A stretch of DNA of 64,000 nucleotides from Paralithodes platypus. Taxonomy: Eukaryota; Arthropoda; Malacostraca; Decapoda; Lithodidae. Made by a program: the position numbers and the translations under genes. The stretch is from contig CM064530.1 in NCBI GenBank assembly GCA_032716605.1, forward strand, positions 6,596,086-6,660,085, written 5' to 3'. Below are positions 22,831 to 36,500 of this stretch, one piece after another. The number at the start of each line of letters is the position of its first letter. The first letter of the stretch is position 1. Under the pieces are notes generated by a model. That model saw only the letters and a list, made by a program, of their open reading frames with translations. It had not been told where the DNA came from and did not search any database.

Positions 22831-23217
22831 GCAATAAAATAATCAAATAAAGAAGGAAGTATGAAGTGCTTGCACTGAATGGAACAAAGATGAAAGGAGA
22901 GGGAGAAGTGGATTTTGGAAACGTGATAGGTAGAGTGTCTGGAGTAGAGTAGATGTAGTAATCTCCAGCAAAATGGCATTATTGTGATTTTATCGTGGCT
23001 TATACTTGGTAATTTTATTCAGTTTAAGAGGAACTTCTAAGGATCGGAGAGTGTATACTATATACTATAGCAATTTCCCAAATTTATTCCTTTAAATCCT
23101 TCTTAAAACAAAGGAAATGAGGAAATTATAGCCAAAATAAAATTGAGGAAAGCATCATCATACCCAAAGATTTATGAGAAATTTACTGTATATTTAACTA
23201 ATATTTCTCCCTTCTTT

Positions 23218-23233
23218 TTCTCTCTCTCTCTCG

Positions 23234-23332
<99 letters not shown>

Positions 23333-23390
23333 TCCTCCTCCTCCTCCTCCTCCTCCTCCTCCTCCCCCCCTCTCTCCCTTCTCTTTTGCT
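23218..23390 (+). repeat. (CT)n then (CTC)n microsatellite
   Basis: About 110 bp of CT dinucleotides runs directly into about 30 bp of CTC and then C/T-rich DNA. No unique interruption beyond a few G. Confidence 0.95.
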
Positions 23391-24448
23391 TTCTCTCTCA
23401 TATACACAAGACTTGAAAAGAATAACAAGTTTATCATCAAATTTTGATAATACTGTATTGTAGTAGGTCATTAATTTTGTAGATTTTTATAACTTGAGAA
23501 AAAGTGATCATCAATATATTTTACATATTGATATTTTTAATTGTATGAATATTCTGTATTACATATCTTACTGCATTTATAATTATTTTAGATATAAGTG
23601 AATCATTGATAATGTGTGCATATTAGAATATCTGCATTTCATTACAGATATGATCATATCCTTTGCCATCTCTATGTACCGGTAACTGATATTGTACAAG
23701 ATACAGCCTCATGAGAAACCATTTCATGTCTCCTATTCAAACTTTCTTCCAATATTTACTTCATGGAGGACACAGAAAAGTGACCGTTATGAAAGGAGTA
23801 ATCTTAATTAGAGGACAAACTACAGTCAATCCTACGATTACCCGTGATCCGTTTATGCGAGGGAACCTGACAGATTCCATTTATGCGAGGGTGGCCCCGT
23901 TTGCACGAAACAGGGATGGAAAGTCAAAGAAATCCATTAAAACCTCCACTTCCGTTACCGCGAGGGCAGCTGTGCCTGCCGTAGGCTATGATGTCACCTG
24001 GCGCAGTGGCGTGTCAGCGTCCTGATTGCTGGGATTGTGGGATATGCCTTCCTTCCCGCTTCAGTTGAAGCTTCACCCCTGTGAATTGACTTTTTTATGC
24101 CTTTTGTTAAGGTTAATTTTATCGTGCCTAGCCATGCCTCGAGGGAGGGTGTGGAGCGAGCAAGGACTTAACTGTATTTTCTTTACTATTTTGTTATTAA
24201 CCCGTTAAGCTCCATCTGAAAAAGTAATTTAATGTAACACCCAGTCCTAGGCATTATTCATATTTGTTCTTTTTACTGTATTTAATTTTTGTAATATTAA
24301 ACATTATGGAGTGGCCCAAGGTGGTGTTTGTGGGCTGCCAACTTTGCCCCACATTCTAAGCTACCATGTGTACAATTCGAGACCCCTGCGAGCCTTTTGG
24401 GAGGCCTATAATTAATTTAGTAAGGCGAAAATAGTAAACATCCAGCAG
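23391..24448. other. No gene supported; possible Tigger/pogo fragment
   Basis: At 23820-23900 the text 'acagtcaatcctacgattac' followed by 'gtttatgcgaggg' resembles the terminal repeats of pogo/Tigger-type transposons. A short reading frame starting MPRGRVWSEQG (24134) could be the remnant of a transposase start. Support is weak. Confidence 0.25.
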
Positions 24449-24946
24449 ATGTGGTGGAGTGGTCATGCCACTGGATTGGTAATCCAATGAACCCGGGTTC
24501 AAATCCCGATATGTCAATGGGAAGATATTATTGGGATTTAATTTGTGCTGTACCTAGTATCAGTGCATTACCACAAAGCCCACCGAAATGCCAAAAAAAT
24601 ACCCTCATTGTTCCCTGATTAAATAACACTGTATGAATATTCCCATATTCAAAATATGTTACAGGGGGACAATGCCTAGTGAGTTTACTGCTCAATAGGT
24701 GGCGTTCTGAGAGTGAGGGTCTGAGTCTGGAGGGTGAGACGGTGAAGCACTTGAGCGAAGCAATTGGCCGCTTCAGAGATGGAGCTGCTTCGAGCCATGA
24801 TGGATGCTTCACATGTCCCACTCCCCAGGCTGGAACAAGACCTCACGGGCTTCACCGTGTTGAGCGGTGGAATGTACAGGCTCTCAGCCTATGCCCGAGA
24901 GGGAGTAGTTGGAATATAGAAAAAAAAAAAAAAAAAAAAAAAAAAA
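24449..24946 (+). repeat. S1 tRNA-headed SINE with poly-A tail, copy 1
   Basis: The head 'gtggtggagtggtcatgcc...aacccgggttcaaatcccg' matches A and B boxes of a class of tRNA with a long variable arm. The roughly 400-bp body includes 'accacaaagcccaccgaaa', 'atattcccatattcaaaatatg' and 'gcctatgcccgagagggag', and ends in about 28 A. Other copies are at 27966-28448 (+) and 57777-58339 (-). Confidence 0.8.
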
Positions 24947-25011
24947 TGTCACTGGCGCTGTGCATTACATAAGTAGGGGTTGGCCAATGGGCGTCGTTAG
25001 GGCTGGATGGG

Positions 25012-25359
25012 TTAAGGGGAGATGGGTCGTTTTTCTGGTCCCCTCTTGTTTCCTTTAATTTTCAGATTACAGGTACAGTAGGCTATATGACGTTCGGCTC
25101 ATTAGTTTGGCGATTTTACGACCTTTCGCCCCATTTTTTTTTCAATACTAAGACTTTTGTGTCATTTAGGTGTCAATTTTTTCCTGACGAGCAATAGCGA
25201 GCTTGTAACCGGCCTTTGGCTGGGAAATTTTTCTATAGAAAAATTTACAAATTTATCTTGAAGTGTTTTTTGAAGCTTGGTGAAGGTCTAGTGAGGAAAC
25301 TAAAAAATAAATGAATATAATAAATAATTAGACCCCCAAAGTAACCACTGTCCCCTTAA
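25012..25359 (+). repeat. F2 MITE, copy 2
   Basis: TTAA-GGGGAGATGGGT to CTGTCCCC-TTAA, with the family core ('agcaatagcgagcttgtaac', 'ggtgaaggtctagtgagg'). Confidence 0.75.
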
Positions 25360-26184
25360 GAAGAAGAGAATATAGAGCAGCACAATAGAGCCGTAGGTAG
25401 ACCATCGTATGTGTGTGCCAATATTAATAAGTGGTAGAGTCTGAGAGCTTGTCCATGTATAGTTTGATGTTACAGTATATGTGATGATCTCTATTCAAGG
25501 TGATACTACATGATAATATAATTTATGTTCTGTGATGACTGTTGTATGAATATCCTGATTCATGTATCCTTTGTAAATTATGAAATTTTTGTCAAGATTA
25601 GTGGACTGAAATATGAAAAGTGGAAAAAGATGAAGGAAGCGATGCAATTCAGTACTGTACTTAAGTGTTTTCTCTCCTATTGTGATGAACGTTTTGGAAA
25701 ATGAAATATTTAGGAAGTGTTAACAGAGCAATTTATTGGGTTTTGGGAGTAGGCTACAATTTTTCTTATACAGTACTGTACATTATAATTATTGCTTAAT
25801 ACCTAAAAGTATGATGGTCCTCATGATGCCTTCCTTATTCCTTTATGTAAGCAAAAACTATAAGCATACATTAGAAAAACAAAACACAAAAATCACACTT
25901 TTGAAGTTTTGATACACATAATCACACACTAAGTTAAATATTGCATACAAGCTCCTTAGACTTAACTCTTACCGTGCCAGCGACGGTATACAGCCGTCAG
26001 TAAAAAAGTCACTCGTCAGTACCAACAACGGAAGATGTCCGTCAGTAATATGCAGTCCTTGTAACTGTCCGTATCGAGCGGTACCTGGTACCATGACTTG
26101 TACACAGTCAAACAAATTAGTGTTCAATATAATGAAAAGGGCATCCCCGGTACAGTATGGGTTAATAGTACCCCCGCCCCCCGT

Positions 26185-26405
26185 TCACCTAAGAGCGACA
26201 GCCCAGTAGACAAAGTTGAAGATGAAGTAGATGATAGGGATGATGATTCTACTCTTCACCATCAGTCCCATGTTCACCTCTTGGCCTCTTAGACCACTTC
26301 TCCCCCCCGATCCTCTCCACCTTGACTCCTCTCCTCCTCCTCCTCCTCCTCTCAGCTTGTTCCTCTTCTTCTTCTTCTCCTCCATCGGCCCCTCTTCGTT
26401 TTTAG
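26185..26405 (-). CDS. Channel gene exon 14: loop end, TM4 and stop
   Basis: The acceptor is ctctaccag/CT. It reads [18 protein letters not shown], a Gly/Arg/Ser-rich run, then [17 protein letters not shown] and AVALR before TGA at 26187-26185. The SR-hydrophobic-F-N-x-V-Y-W pattern is the standard TM4 of Cys-loop receptors. The poly-Lys/poly-Gly part is encoded by GAG/GGA-rich triplet repeats and may vary in length. Confidence 0.85.
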
Positions 26406-27477
26406 CTGGTAGAGGGAGAATCATGGGAGTCAGATAGATGGTAGGAAGTCGGTAGATAGATACAATAGTAGGTAGATTGATGCAGGCTTTTTTTCTTTTC
26501 GTTTTGTTTTTTGAGTGGGTAGTAGATAAAAAAAAATAGGAAAAGTGTGGATTGGGCCTGAGTGTATAGAATAGAATAATAGATAGGTAGTAGGTTGATT
26601 GATGCGGGCCTTTTTTCTTTCCTTTTTCTTTTTTTAAGCCTAGCATAGCAATAGTAGAGTACATTTCTGTGCCATGCGTGCAATCCTTGGGGATAGTGTT
26701 GCATACAATCATTATTTAAATTAACATAGCCAATCTCCATCCACCTAAACAACTGAGAAATTATATGATCTGGAGAATAAGCACTCTTATTTTGGTATCA
26801 TCAACTATGTTTAATTGACCACTTGCGAGTTTCAGGCTATAAGGAAGTTGGAGCTTCAGGCGTCGATATTTAACAAAAATACTGTACAGTACTAGCTTAA
26901 TTACGGTTGTAGTGTATCTATTAATACATACAAACAGATACTGTACATTATACTTTCTAATCATAAGCTTGTTACATCATTATTGCATTTTGTGTTTATT
27001 TTTATGTTTACAGCTCCAACTTCCTTATAGCCTGAAACTCGCAAGGGGTCAATTTAGTCAACTGCACAGAATTGATGGCCAGTCACTGTAATAGTGTAAT
27101 TAACCCCTCCACATCGGCTGTCCTCTTACGCTCCATAGCTCTTTATGGGATGTTATGGCCTTAATAGCTAAGTAATGGTAATAGGTAGAAAGATTTGCTT
27201 AAAGGGAAAATTGAGTACTATGTGAAATTATGGCCTTGAAACTAGTAAAATCAATGTGATTGGAAACGTTTTGCTAGTGAAACTTGATAATAGTACCCTA
27301 CCTTCCTCGTGGTCAGGAGATAATGTAAAGGGTTGGACCAAAGTGAGGTTGGGTTTGGCTCTACGCCGCGTTGTTGTTATCCACTTGGGCTGAGGTAGAG
27401 AAGGGGTGATTACAGTCATGAGAAGGAGCTTGATAGACTATATGAGTATTCATTTACTTGTTTATAGGGTAGGCTAT

Positions 27478-27508
<31 letters not shown>

Positions 27509-30500
27509 TGTGGATGAGGGAGACAAAATGCAAAACTGTCTGTGTTGAGTGCCTCCCCCAGAGTTGAAAGAGTGACAGGGCCAAAATCAAGGAATGTTCA
27601 AGCCAAAATGTCTGGACGCACAGCGTTTGAACCAATTTAAGTCATAGGATATGGGAAAGATGGATTCAGGGAGAGAGTATATGCACAACAATGTCATCAG
27701 ATTGAAGATTTTGTTTCTTAACCTCTTTAGTACCGACTTGTCCTTGTCAATATAATCTGGATACTGTATAATTTTTCCCAGCTTAGGGAGGACGTGTAAC
27801 AATGAAAAGGCTTCAAACTATATCGATTATTCATTTTATTTTTCACGATTTCTTCCTAAGCTGCATTAAATCGTCTAAATATAGCTGGAATAACACAAAA
27901 TACATCCTCGGTAAGGAAGGGGTTAATATGGGAACCGTGCGTCAGAGTGGTTATAGTCAAGGGAAGGTATGGTGGAGTGGTTTTGCTACTGGACTACCTG
28001 GTAATATTAAGGTCACACATTCAAATCCCGGGAAGATATTATTGGGATGGAATTTGTGCTGTACAATGTGCTGTTTCAGTGCATCACCACAAAGCCCACG
28101 GACACGCCATAGAATTACTCTCGTTCCCAATAAATTAGTATTATGTGTGAATATTCTCATATTCAAAATATGCTATGGGGCCAGTATGTGTGTAGTGAGT
28201 AAGCAGCTCAATAGATGGCATTTGAGAGAGGTGCCCGAAATTGTAAGATGAAACAGAAAGACAGTGGCGATACAGCTTCGAGAAGTTGCAATGGGCCATG
28301 AGGAGACAACCAGGCGTCGTAGGTCTATGAAGGTAAGACCTCGAACAGGCCGGTTGCAACATTCAAACTGTCTCGATGTCTCAGTCGCCATCTGGAATAA
28401 GACCTGACTTCACAGTGTTGTCCGGAGGTAGAGTTGGAACATAGAAAAGGATTAAATAATCTGAGGGTTTGATTTTGATAGCTAATTTAAGTAAACTGAC
28501 AGTAGTTGCAGGATACAAACAAAAATAAATAAATAAATACAGTGGGTTAACCCTCTCACATCCGGACGCGATTTTTGAGCCTATTAGGGATACTTTAAAT
28601 CCTTTGTTACCGTCAGGGGTATCTATAAACCTTTAGTTTGTTTACTTCAACCTCTGCAGTTGTCTTTGAGTTAGCTGTGGGCAGAAAACTAATTTTGGAG
28701 AGGTAATTATAACAGTGAGAGTAATCTTTTTCTTATTGCTAATCTGGCAACCTCTGCATCCTATGGTCGTGAGAGGGTTAATTTAATATCTTACCATGAT
28801 AGCCATGAACCAGGAAGAGTCGGATTGAGGTTTAGTATCACTCTGGGTGAAGTTAATCAGCGTCTGGAGAAGGATGACCAGGAATATGAACACGATGGAA
28901 AAGAACAGCCACACGTCGATAAGCTTGAAGTACGAGGTCTTGGGCAGGGCGTTGGACGTCTAAGAAATGGTCAGAACAAGAGCTGTAGTGTTGATAATGG
29001 CAGTACAGGTATTATAGAAGTAGAGGAGTATTAGATACAAGTAATCAATACTGTACAGTAGTTGTTAGTAAGTGTCTAACTTTGTTGAATATGACTACAA
29101 AAACATAGAACAGCTATCCTTGGGTTAAATTTGTAGGTTATGCGAATATTTGTGCGTGTTGAATGTGCATAGTAAGATTTCAGTCAAAAATATTGATATA
29201 GCAAAAAGAATAGTTTGGTAGTTATGCCAACCAATCAAAAAGGGCCTATGCTGCAGCAGTGTTTGGTTGCATTCCCCTTCAGACACCACTCTAGAGTTTC
29301 TCCAGGCCACAACTAGTCTCATTCCAATCATCTCTTTGTAAATAGCATTTGTCAACTGAATTTTGTATATTAAAGTGGTTACTTTTGGATTAAAAAATAG
29401 GTAAGGATCATAACAAATAGTGGATGCTTCTGAAGTCGACTTTTGGGTTCAAAATATAGGTAACGGTTGTACCTGTGTGAGCAACGAAGTGAGGACGAGT
29501 AGCGAAGTCACCGCCACCACGACGCGGGAGTTGAAGTCATCCGGGTTGAAGTAGAAGGTGGCGTAGGCGATGAGAATTAGGAGAACGGTGGGGATGTACA
29601 GGGTCACTATGTAGAACGTGTACCGGCGGGAGAAGCGGACATACACATCCAAGGTAGAGAATTCACCTTCCTCCTGTACAGCCATCTTTACGTCACCTTG
29701 TGGGCATGGGAGAAATTGATCCAATAATTCCCATGGGCTATGTTCCTTTTATATTTCTACGACGAGACACATCACTATCTGATCCGACGTCTTGTGGGTT
29801 GTTCCAATATTTTGTTTAACTATTATTGAGAATTTTCGTTGATTTTGCCTTTTTCGAGCAATGTATTTTAGCGTGTCCCTTAGGCTAACAAAAACGCCTT
29901 CCTAAATGTCCTTCACACTAAAAACTGCCCACCCAGACCACCTTCAAGCTAAATTTGTAAATTATTTATAGAAAATGTCCCGGCTGAAGGCCGATTTCTT
30001 CTAAGTTACAAGCTCATTGTTGCTCGCCTAGAAAAAAATTGACGCCTGAATAGGGTGAAGCGTCTTATTGTCGCCAAGTTAATGAGGTGAAAGATATTAA
30101 CATTTCCAAACTAATGGAGCAAAACAGTGGAGATCCAAACAAGATCCTCTCTGACCCAACAGGGTTAAATCAGGACTCGTGGAGAACACTAAATTGTTGG
30201 TTTTTGCTACTAACAATTATATTCAGTTTAGGAAGGTCCTCTTAACCCGGGAACTGCCGGGAGACTCTTAAGAGTTCCCCCGGCGGACTGCGGGGAGACT
30301 CTTACGAGTTCCCCCGGCGGACTGCGGGGAGACTCTTACGAGTCAGAGAAGAACAAAAAAAAACTTTTGACAATTTTGTTTGTTTTTTTTGGCCCCTGGG
30401 CCATGCAAAATCTCAGTCCTCTACCTCCCCTCCTTCCCCACTTTCCTCCTCTCCTTCAGTTATCACCTATTTTCCCTGTTATTCCCTTATTCTGAGGTAT

Positions 30501-33500
30501 ATTTTCGTGCTAACATTAGAAATCCGGTTGCAGGGTGTGGTCATCACTGATAGCAAGCGAATGCAAGAGAGAGAGAGAGAGAGTATCGATCGACTGTGTC
30601 TCAGTGGCCTTGGGGGAAATTGGCGGGAAAGCAGCTTGCCTCACCCATACATTATACAACTCGCGGGCTATATCTCCGATTTTGACCATCCAAACGCTGT
30701 TTTCACTCGTTTTATTGTTGTTTCAGGTTAATACCTTTATAATCAACCCATAATAGGCGCATATGGATAAGTATTAATGCTATTAATGGTACAATGAATA
30801 TTTTAGTGACGGAAACACCTCAAATACATGCGCACAGGGAGAGGTGTCTAATTACCCCCATGCGCACTTCAGAGGTTAAGCCCCGTCTACACGATCAAGC
30901 AGTGTCCGGAGGGCTGTTCCCCTTCACCGGGCAAAGTCTGTTAAACATGCTTGCGGTGTTGTCCACACGGCAGCCGGGCAGTGATTAGCCAGTCAAAGTC
31001 TGCCAGTGGTCAGAGTAGGAGCTCGGCAGGGCTGGGTCAGTGGGTCCGGTATGATCACCATGGTCCCCAACAACAATAATCACAGGACAGTTATATAACC
31101 TATATATCCAAGCAGATGCTAATAGGAGGGAGTGTATATCGGCAGAAGCTCGACTGGAGGCAACACCTCATGTTTGTTTCAAATGGATGCAGCTACACTT
31201 CTTTGCAGTATACTAAAAGATTATCCAAGCATAGTTTGTCTCGCATTATTCCTGAAACTTGTCGAGCAATATACGAAGTAGCCTACTCAATCAAGAGTGC
31301 TTGCAGGTGAGATTTATAGTGAGACGATCCAACCTAAGTTTACATGAAATTAATTAAATAATGCAATTGCGGATGGTATATTTGAAATCGTCTCGTCGTT
31401 GCGATTCCAACGGTATATACATCCTGTATTTTAATGTTGACCAATTTTTAGGCTCAATAGGCCCATTTTAAAGTTAAAAAAACTCCATAGACGAATTATC
31501 TATGGATGGATTTTGTCCAAATATTACTCTTAAGTTCACTTTGACACGCTGAATCGAATGGCGCAAACATAATTAGAATCTGACTATTAGTTTAGGATTT
31601 CGTATTTAACTTGGCCTCCCATATGTATATATGGATTCGTCTCGTCATTACAATTCCAACGGCATATGAGTTTTTTAATTTTGACTAATTTTTAGGCCCA
31701 ATAGGCCTATTTTAAAGTTTAAAAAGCACTGTCCCCTATATGGTGGCTGTCTAATTCAGAGAAGAAGCTGTTGGAGTGGCTTTGTTGTGTGTGTTATTAG
31801 TTAGAAAAGGATATATAATTAAAGCTCTTTCCTGTGTCTTCCTTCCACCCAAATTACCCACTTGTTATAATGGAGCAGCCACTTAAGTGATAAGATGGCA
31901 TGTTCAAATAGTATAGTTACCCATACAATATTGAAGAAGGATAGTTTTCTTTCAATAATCTTTAGAGAAAACGATAGTTATGAATGGGTAACTATTATAT
32001 TTTATTAGAAATCGAGGTAGGCCTAGAGTATCAGTACTTTCCGTTGTTATCTATGTATGGATATTGTTCAAATTTATACCACAAATAAACTTTGACGCTG
32101 AATCGAATCGCTCAAACAGAATTAAAATCTGACTATTAGTTTAGGATTTCGTATTTGACTTTACCTCCCAGAACGGCCCAAATGACCAGATGTTGGACTT
32201 TAAAAGTCCTATGTAGCCCAAACTATAAGTTCTAGGGAATTCTACTTGGTGCCATTCGATTCTTCTCGACGAGCAGCTTCTATACATGGTCGTAGATTGC
32301 ATTTTCGACCAGCCATTCGCCCAGAATCGAAAATATTTGTTTCCAAAATCCCTGCGTTTAAATTTAAGCCCAGGAAAATGTTTGCACTTGGCGGGCGACT
32401 TTCGAATTTAGAGTTTTAATGGGTATATATGGATTCGTCTCGTCGTTGCGATTCCAACGGTATGTAAATGTTTGGATTTCGATCATTTTGTAGGTCCAAT
32501 AGGCCTAATTTTGATTTTGATTTAGAACATTTCTAAATCACCCATAGACGATTTATCTATGTATGGATTTTGTTCAAATTTTAACCATAAGTTCACTTTG
32601 ACACGCTGAATCGAATAGCGCAAACAGAATTGAAATCGGCCAATTAGTTTAGGATTTCGTATTTGACTTGACCTCCCAGAAGGGCCCAAATGACCAGTTT
32701 TTGGACTTTAAAAGTCCTCTGTAGCCCAAACTATAAGTCCTAGGGAATTCTACTTGGTGCCATTCGATTTTTCTCGATGAGCAGCTTTTATACATGGTCG
32801 TAGATTTCATTTTCGACCAGCCATTCGCCCAGAATCGAAAATATTGTTTCCCAAATCCCTGCCAAATCCCTGCCCAGGAAAAAATTTGCACTTGGCGGGC
32901 GACTTTCGAATTTCGAGTTTTCATGGGTATATATGGATTCATCTCGTCATTACAATTCCAACGGCATATGAGTTTTTTAATTTTGACCAATTTTTAGGCC
33001 CAATAGGCCTATTTTAAAGTTTAAAAAGCACTGTCCCCTATATGGTGGCTGTCTAATTCAGAGAAGAAGCTGTTGGAGTGGCTTTGTTGTGTGTTATTAG
33101 TTAGAGAAGGATATATAATTTAAGCTCTTTCCTGTGTCTTCCTTCCACCTAAATTACCCACTTGTTATAATGGAGCAGCCACTTAAGTGATATTATGGCA
33201 TGTTCAAATAGTATAGTTACCCATACAATATTGAAGAAGGATAGTTTTCTTTCAATAATCTTTAGAGAAAACGATAGTTATGAATGGGTAACTATTATAT
33301 TTTATTAGAAATCGAGGTAGGCCTAGAGTATCAGTACTTTCCGTTGTTATCTATATATGGATATTGTTCAAATTTATACCACAAATAAACTTTGACACGC
33401 TGAATCGAATCGCGCAAACAGAATTAAAATCTGACTATTAGTTTAGGATTTCGTATTTTACTTTCCCTCCCAGAACGGCCCAAATGACCAGATGTTGGAC

Positions 33501-36500
33501 TTTAAAAGTCCTATGTAGCCCAAACTGTAAGTCCTAGGGAATTCTACTTGGTGCCATTCGATTCTTCTCGACGAGCAGCTTCTATACATGGTCGTAGATT
33601 GCATTTTCGACCAGCCATTCGCCCAGAATCGAAAATATTTGTTTCCAAAATCCCTGCGTTTAAATTTAAGCCCAGGAAAATGTTTGCACTTGGCGGGCGA
33701 CTTTCGAATTTAGAGTTTTAATGGGTATATATGGATTCGTCTCGTCGTTGCGATTCCAACGGTATATAAATGTTTGGATTTAGATCATTTTGTAGGTCCA
33801 ATAGGCCTAATTTTGATTTTGATTTAGAACATTTCTAAATCACCCATAGACGAGTTATCTATGTATGGATTTTGTTCAAATTTTAACCATAAGTTCACTT
33901 TGACACGCTGAATCGAATAGCGCAAACATAATTGTGAAATCGGACAATTAGTTTAGGATTTCGTATGTGACTTGACCTCCCAGAAGGGCCCAAATGACCA
34001 GTTTTGGACTTTAAAAGTCCTCTGTAGCCCAAACTATAAGTCCTAGGGAATTCTACTTAGTGCCATTCGATTGTTCTCGACGAGCAGCTTCTATACATAG
34101 TCGTAGATTGCATTTTCGACCAACCATTCGCCCAGAATCGAAAATATTTGTTTCCAAAATCCCTGCCCAGGAAAATGTTTGCACTTGGCGGGCGACTTTC
34201 GAATTTCGACATATTCGAAAATATCGAAAATATTTGTTTCCAAAATCCCTGCGTTTAGCCCAGGAAATTTTTTGCACTTGGTGGGCGATTTTCGAATTTA
34301 GAGTTTTAATGGGTATATATGGATTCGTCTCATCGTTGCGATTCCAACGGTATATAAATGTTTGGATTTAGATCAATTTGTAGGTCCAATAGGCCTAATT
34401 TTGATTTTGATTTAGAACATTTCTAAATCACCCATAGACGAGTTATCTATGTATGGATTTTGTTCAAATTTTAACCATAAGTTCACTTTGACACGCTGAA
34501 TCGAATAGCGCAAACAGAATTGAAATCGGCCAATTAGTTTAGGATTTCGTATTTGACTTGACCTCCCAGAAGGGCCCAAATGACCAGTTTTTGGACTTTA
34601 AAAGTCCTCTGTAGCCCAAACTATAAGTCCTAGGGAATTCTACTTGGTGCTATTCGATTTTTCTCGATGAGCAGCTTCTATACATTGTCGTAGATTTCAT
34701 TTTCGACCAGCCATTCGCCCAGAATCGAAAATATTGTTTCCAAAATCCCTGCGCCCAGGAAATTTTTTGCACTTGGCGGGCGACTTTCGAATTTCGAGTT
34801 TTCATGGGTATATATGGATTCGTCTCGTCATTACAATTCCAACGGCATATGAATTTTTTAATTTTGACCAAATTTTAGGCCCAATAGGCCTATTTTAAAG
34901 TTTAAAAACCACTGTCCCCTATAATGGTGGCTGTCTAATTCAGAGAAGAAGCTGTTGGAGTGGCTTTGTTGTGTGTGTTATTAGTTAGAGAAGGATATAT
35001 AATTAAAGCTCTTTCCTGTGTCTTCCTTTCACCCAAATTACCCACTTGTTATAATGGAGCAGCCACTTAAGTGATAATATGGCTTGCTCAAATAGTATAG
35101 TTACCCATACAATATTGAAGAAGGATAGTTTTCTTTCAATAATCTTTAGAGAAAACGATAGTTATGAATGGGTAACTATTATATTTTATTAGAAATCGAG
35201 GTAGGCCTAGAGTATCAGTACTTTCCGTTGTTATCTATGTATGGATATTGTTCAAATTTATACCACAAATACACTTTGACACGCTGAATCGAATGGCGCA
35301 AACAGAATTAAAATCTGACTATTAGTTTAGGATTTCGTATTTGACTTAGCCTCCCAGAACGGCCCAAATGACCAGTTTTTGGACTTTAAAAGTCCTATGT
35401 AGCCCAAACTATAAGTCCTAGGGAATTCTACTTGGTGCCATTCGATTGTTCTCGACGAGAAGCTTCTATACATAGTCGTAGATTGCATTTTCGACCAGCC
35501 ATTCGCCCAGAATCGAAAATATTTGTTCAAAAATGCCTGGGTTCTATTTTACCCCATGACAATGTTTGCACTTGGCGGGTGATTTTCGATTTTCGAGTTT
35601 TTAAGGGTATATCTGGATTCGTCACTTTGCAATTCCAACGGTATATGGATTTTTTAATTTTGACAATTTTTTAGGCCCAATAGGCCTATTTTAAAGTTTA
35701 AAAATCCCACAGACGAGTTATCTATTAATGGATATTGTTCAAATGTATACCACAAGTAGCCTACACTTTGACACGCTGAATCGAATGGCGCAAACAGAAT
35801 TGAAATCGGACCATTAGTTTAGAATTTCGAATTTGTCTTGTCCTCCCAGAACGGCCCAAATGACCAATTTTTGGACTTTAAAAAGTCCTCTGTAGCCCAA
35901 ACTATAAGTCCTAGGGAATTCTACCTGGTGTCATCCGATTTCTCTCGACCGACAGCCTCCATACCTGGTCGTAGATTTCATTTTCGACCAGCCATTCTCC
36001 CATAATCGAAAACATTTGTTAAAAAATGCCTTGGTTTAATTAAGCCCAGGAAAATCGATGATTTTGGTCTGATTTTGACTATTCAAGATTATGGTATATT
36101 TGGAATCGTCTCGTCGTTGCGATTCCAACGTTTTTTTTAAGATAAATATATTTCATCATACTTATAGAAATAATCTTAATAAAATATTCATAATATTGTT
36201 AATAATAACTTATCAATATAAATGGGGTCGCTCCCCATACTTTATTCTGAAGCTAACATTAAAGTCATACCATCAGTGACATTTAATAAGTGATTGCACA
36301 CATTACATCCTGTTTACCTTCCACCAAATTTTCCTGCTTGATACCCGTATAATAGAAGGATAAAATATATATATATATTTATTAACCCCTTCTGTACCGG
36401 CGAAGTATTTTTGTATTTGTTTTGAGCTACATTTAGAGTGACGATTGCATTAAGATTAAAAGGATATATGATAGCTAAAGGGATTAATTGAGATCGTCTG

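Noticed and set aside
21897..22846. Long open frames on both strands (ITTYSTTVNYL / CGTVCSNQIVN repeats)
   Set aside because: They are read-outs of the 33-bp satellite, with no start context, domain or splice support.
23143..23471. Leu/Ser or Arg/Glu repeat proteins
   Set aside because: (CT)n and (CTC)n microsatellite.
24449..24520. Genuine tRNA gene
   Set aside because: It is followed by a fixed SINE body and poly-A, repeated at 27966 and 57777. The heads at 1918, 4480, 15458, 15752, 37084 and 37412 are likewise SINE parts.
32649..35674. Repeated ORFs such as 113 and 73 codons on the minus strand
   Set aside because: They recur because the DNA is a satellite array. The shared peptide may be an old trace of the transposon but does not make a gene.
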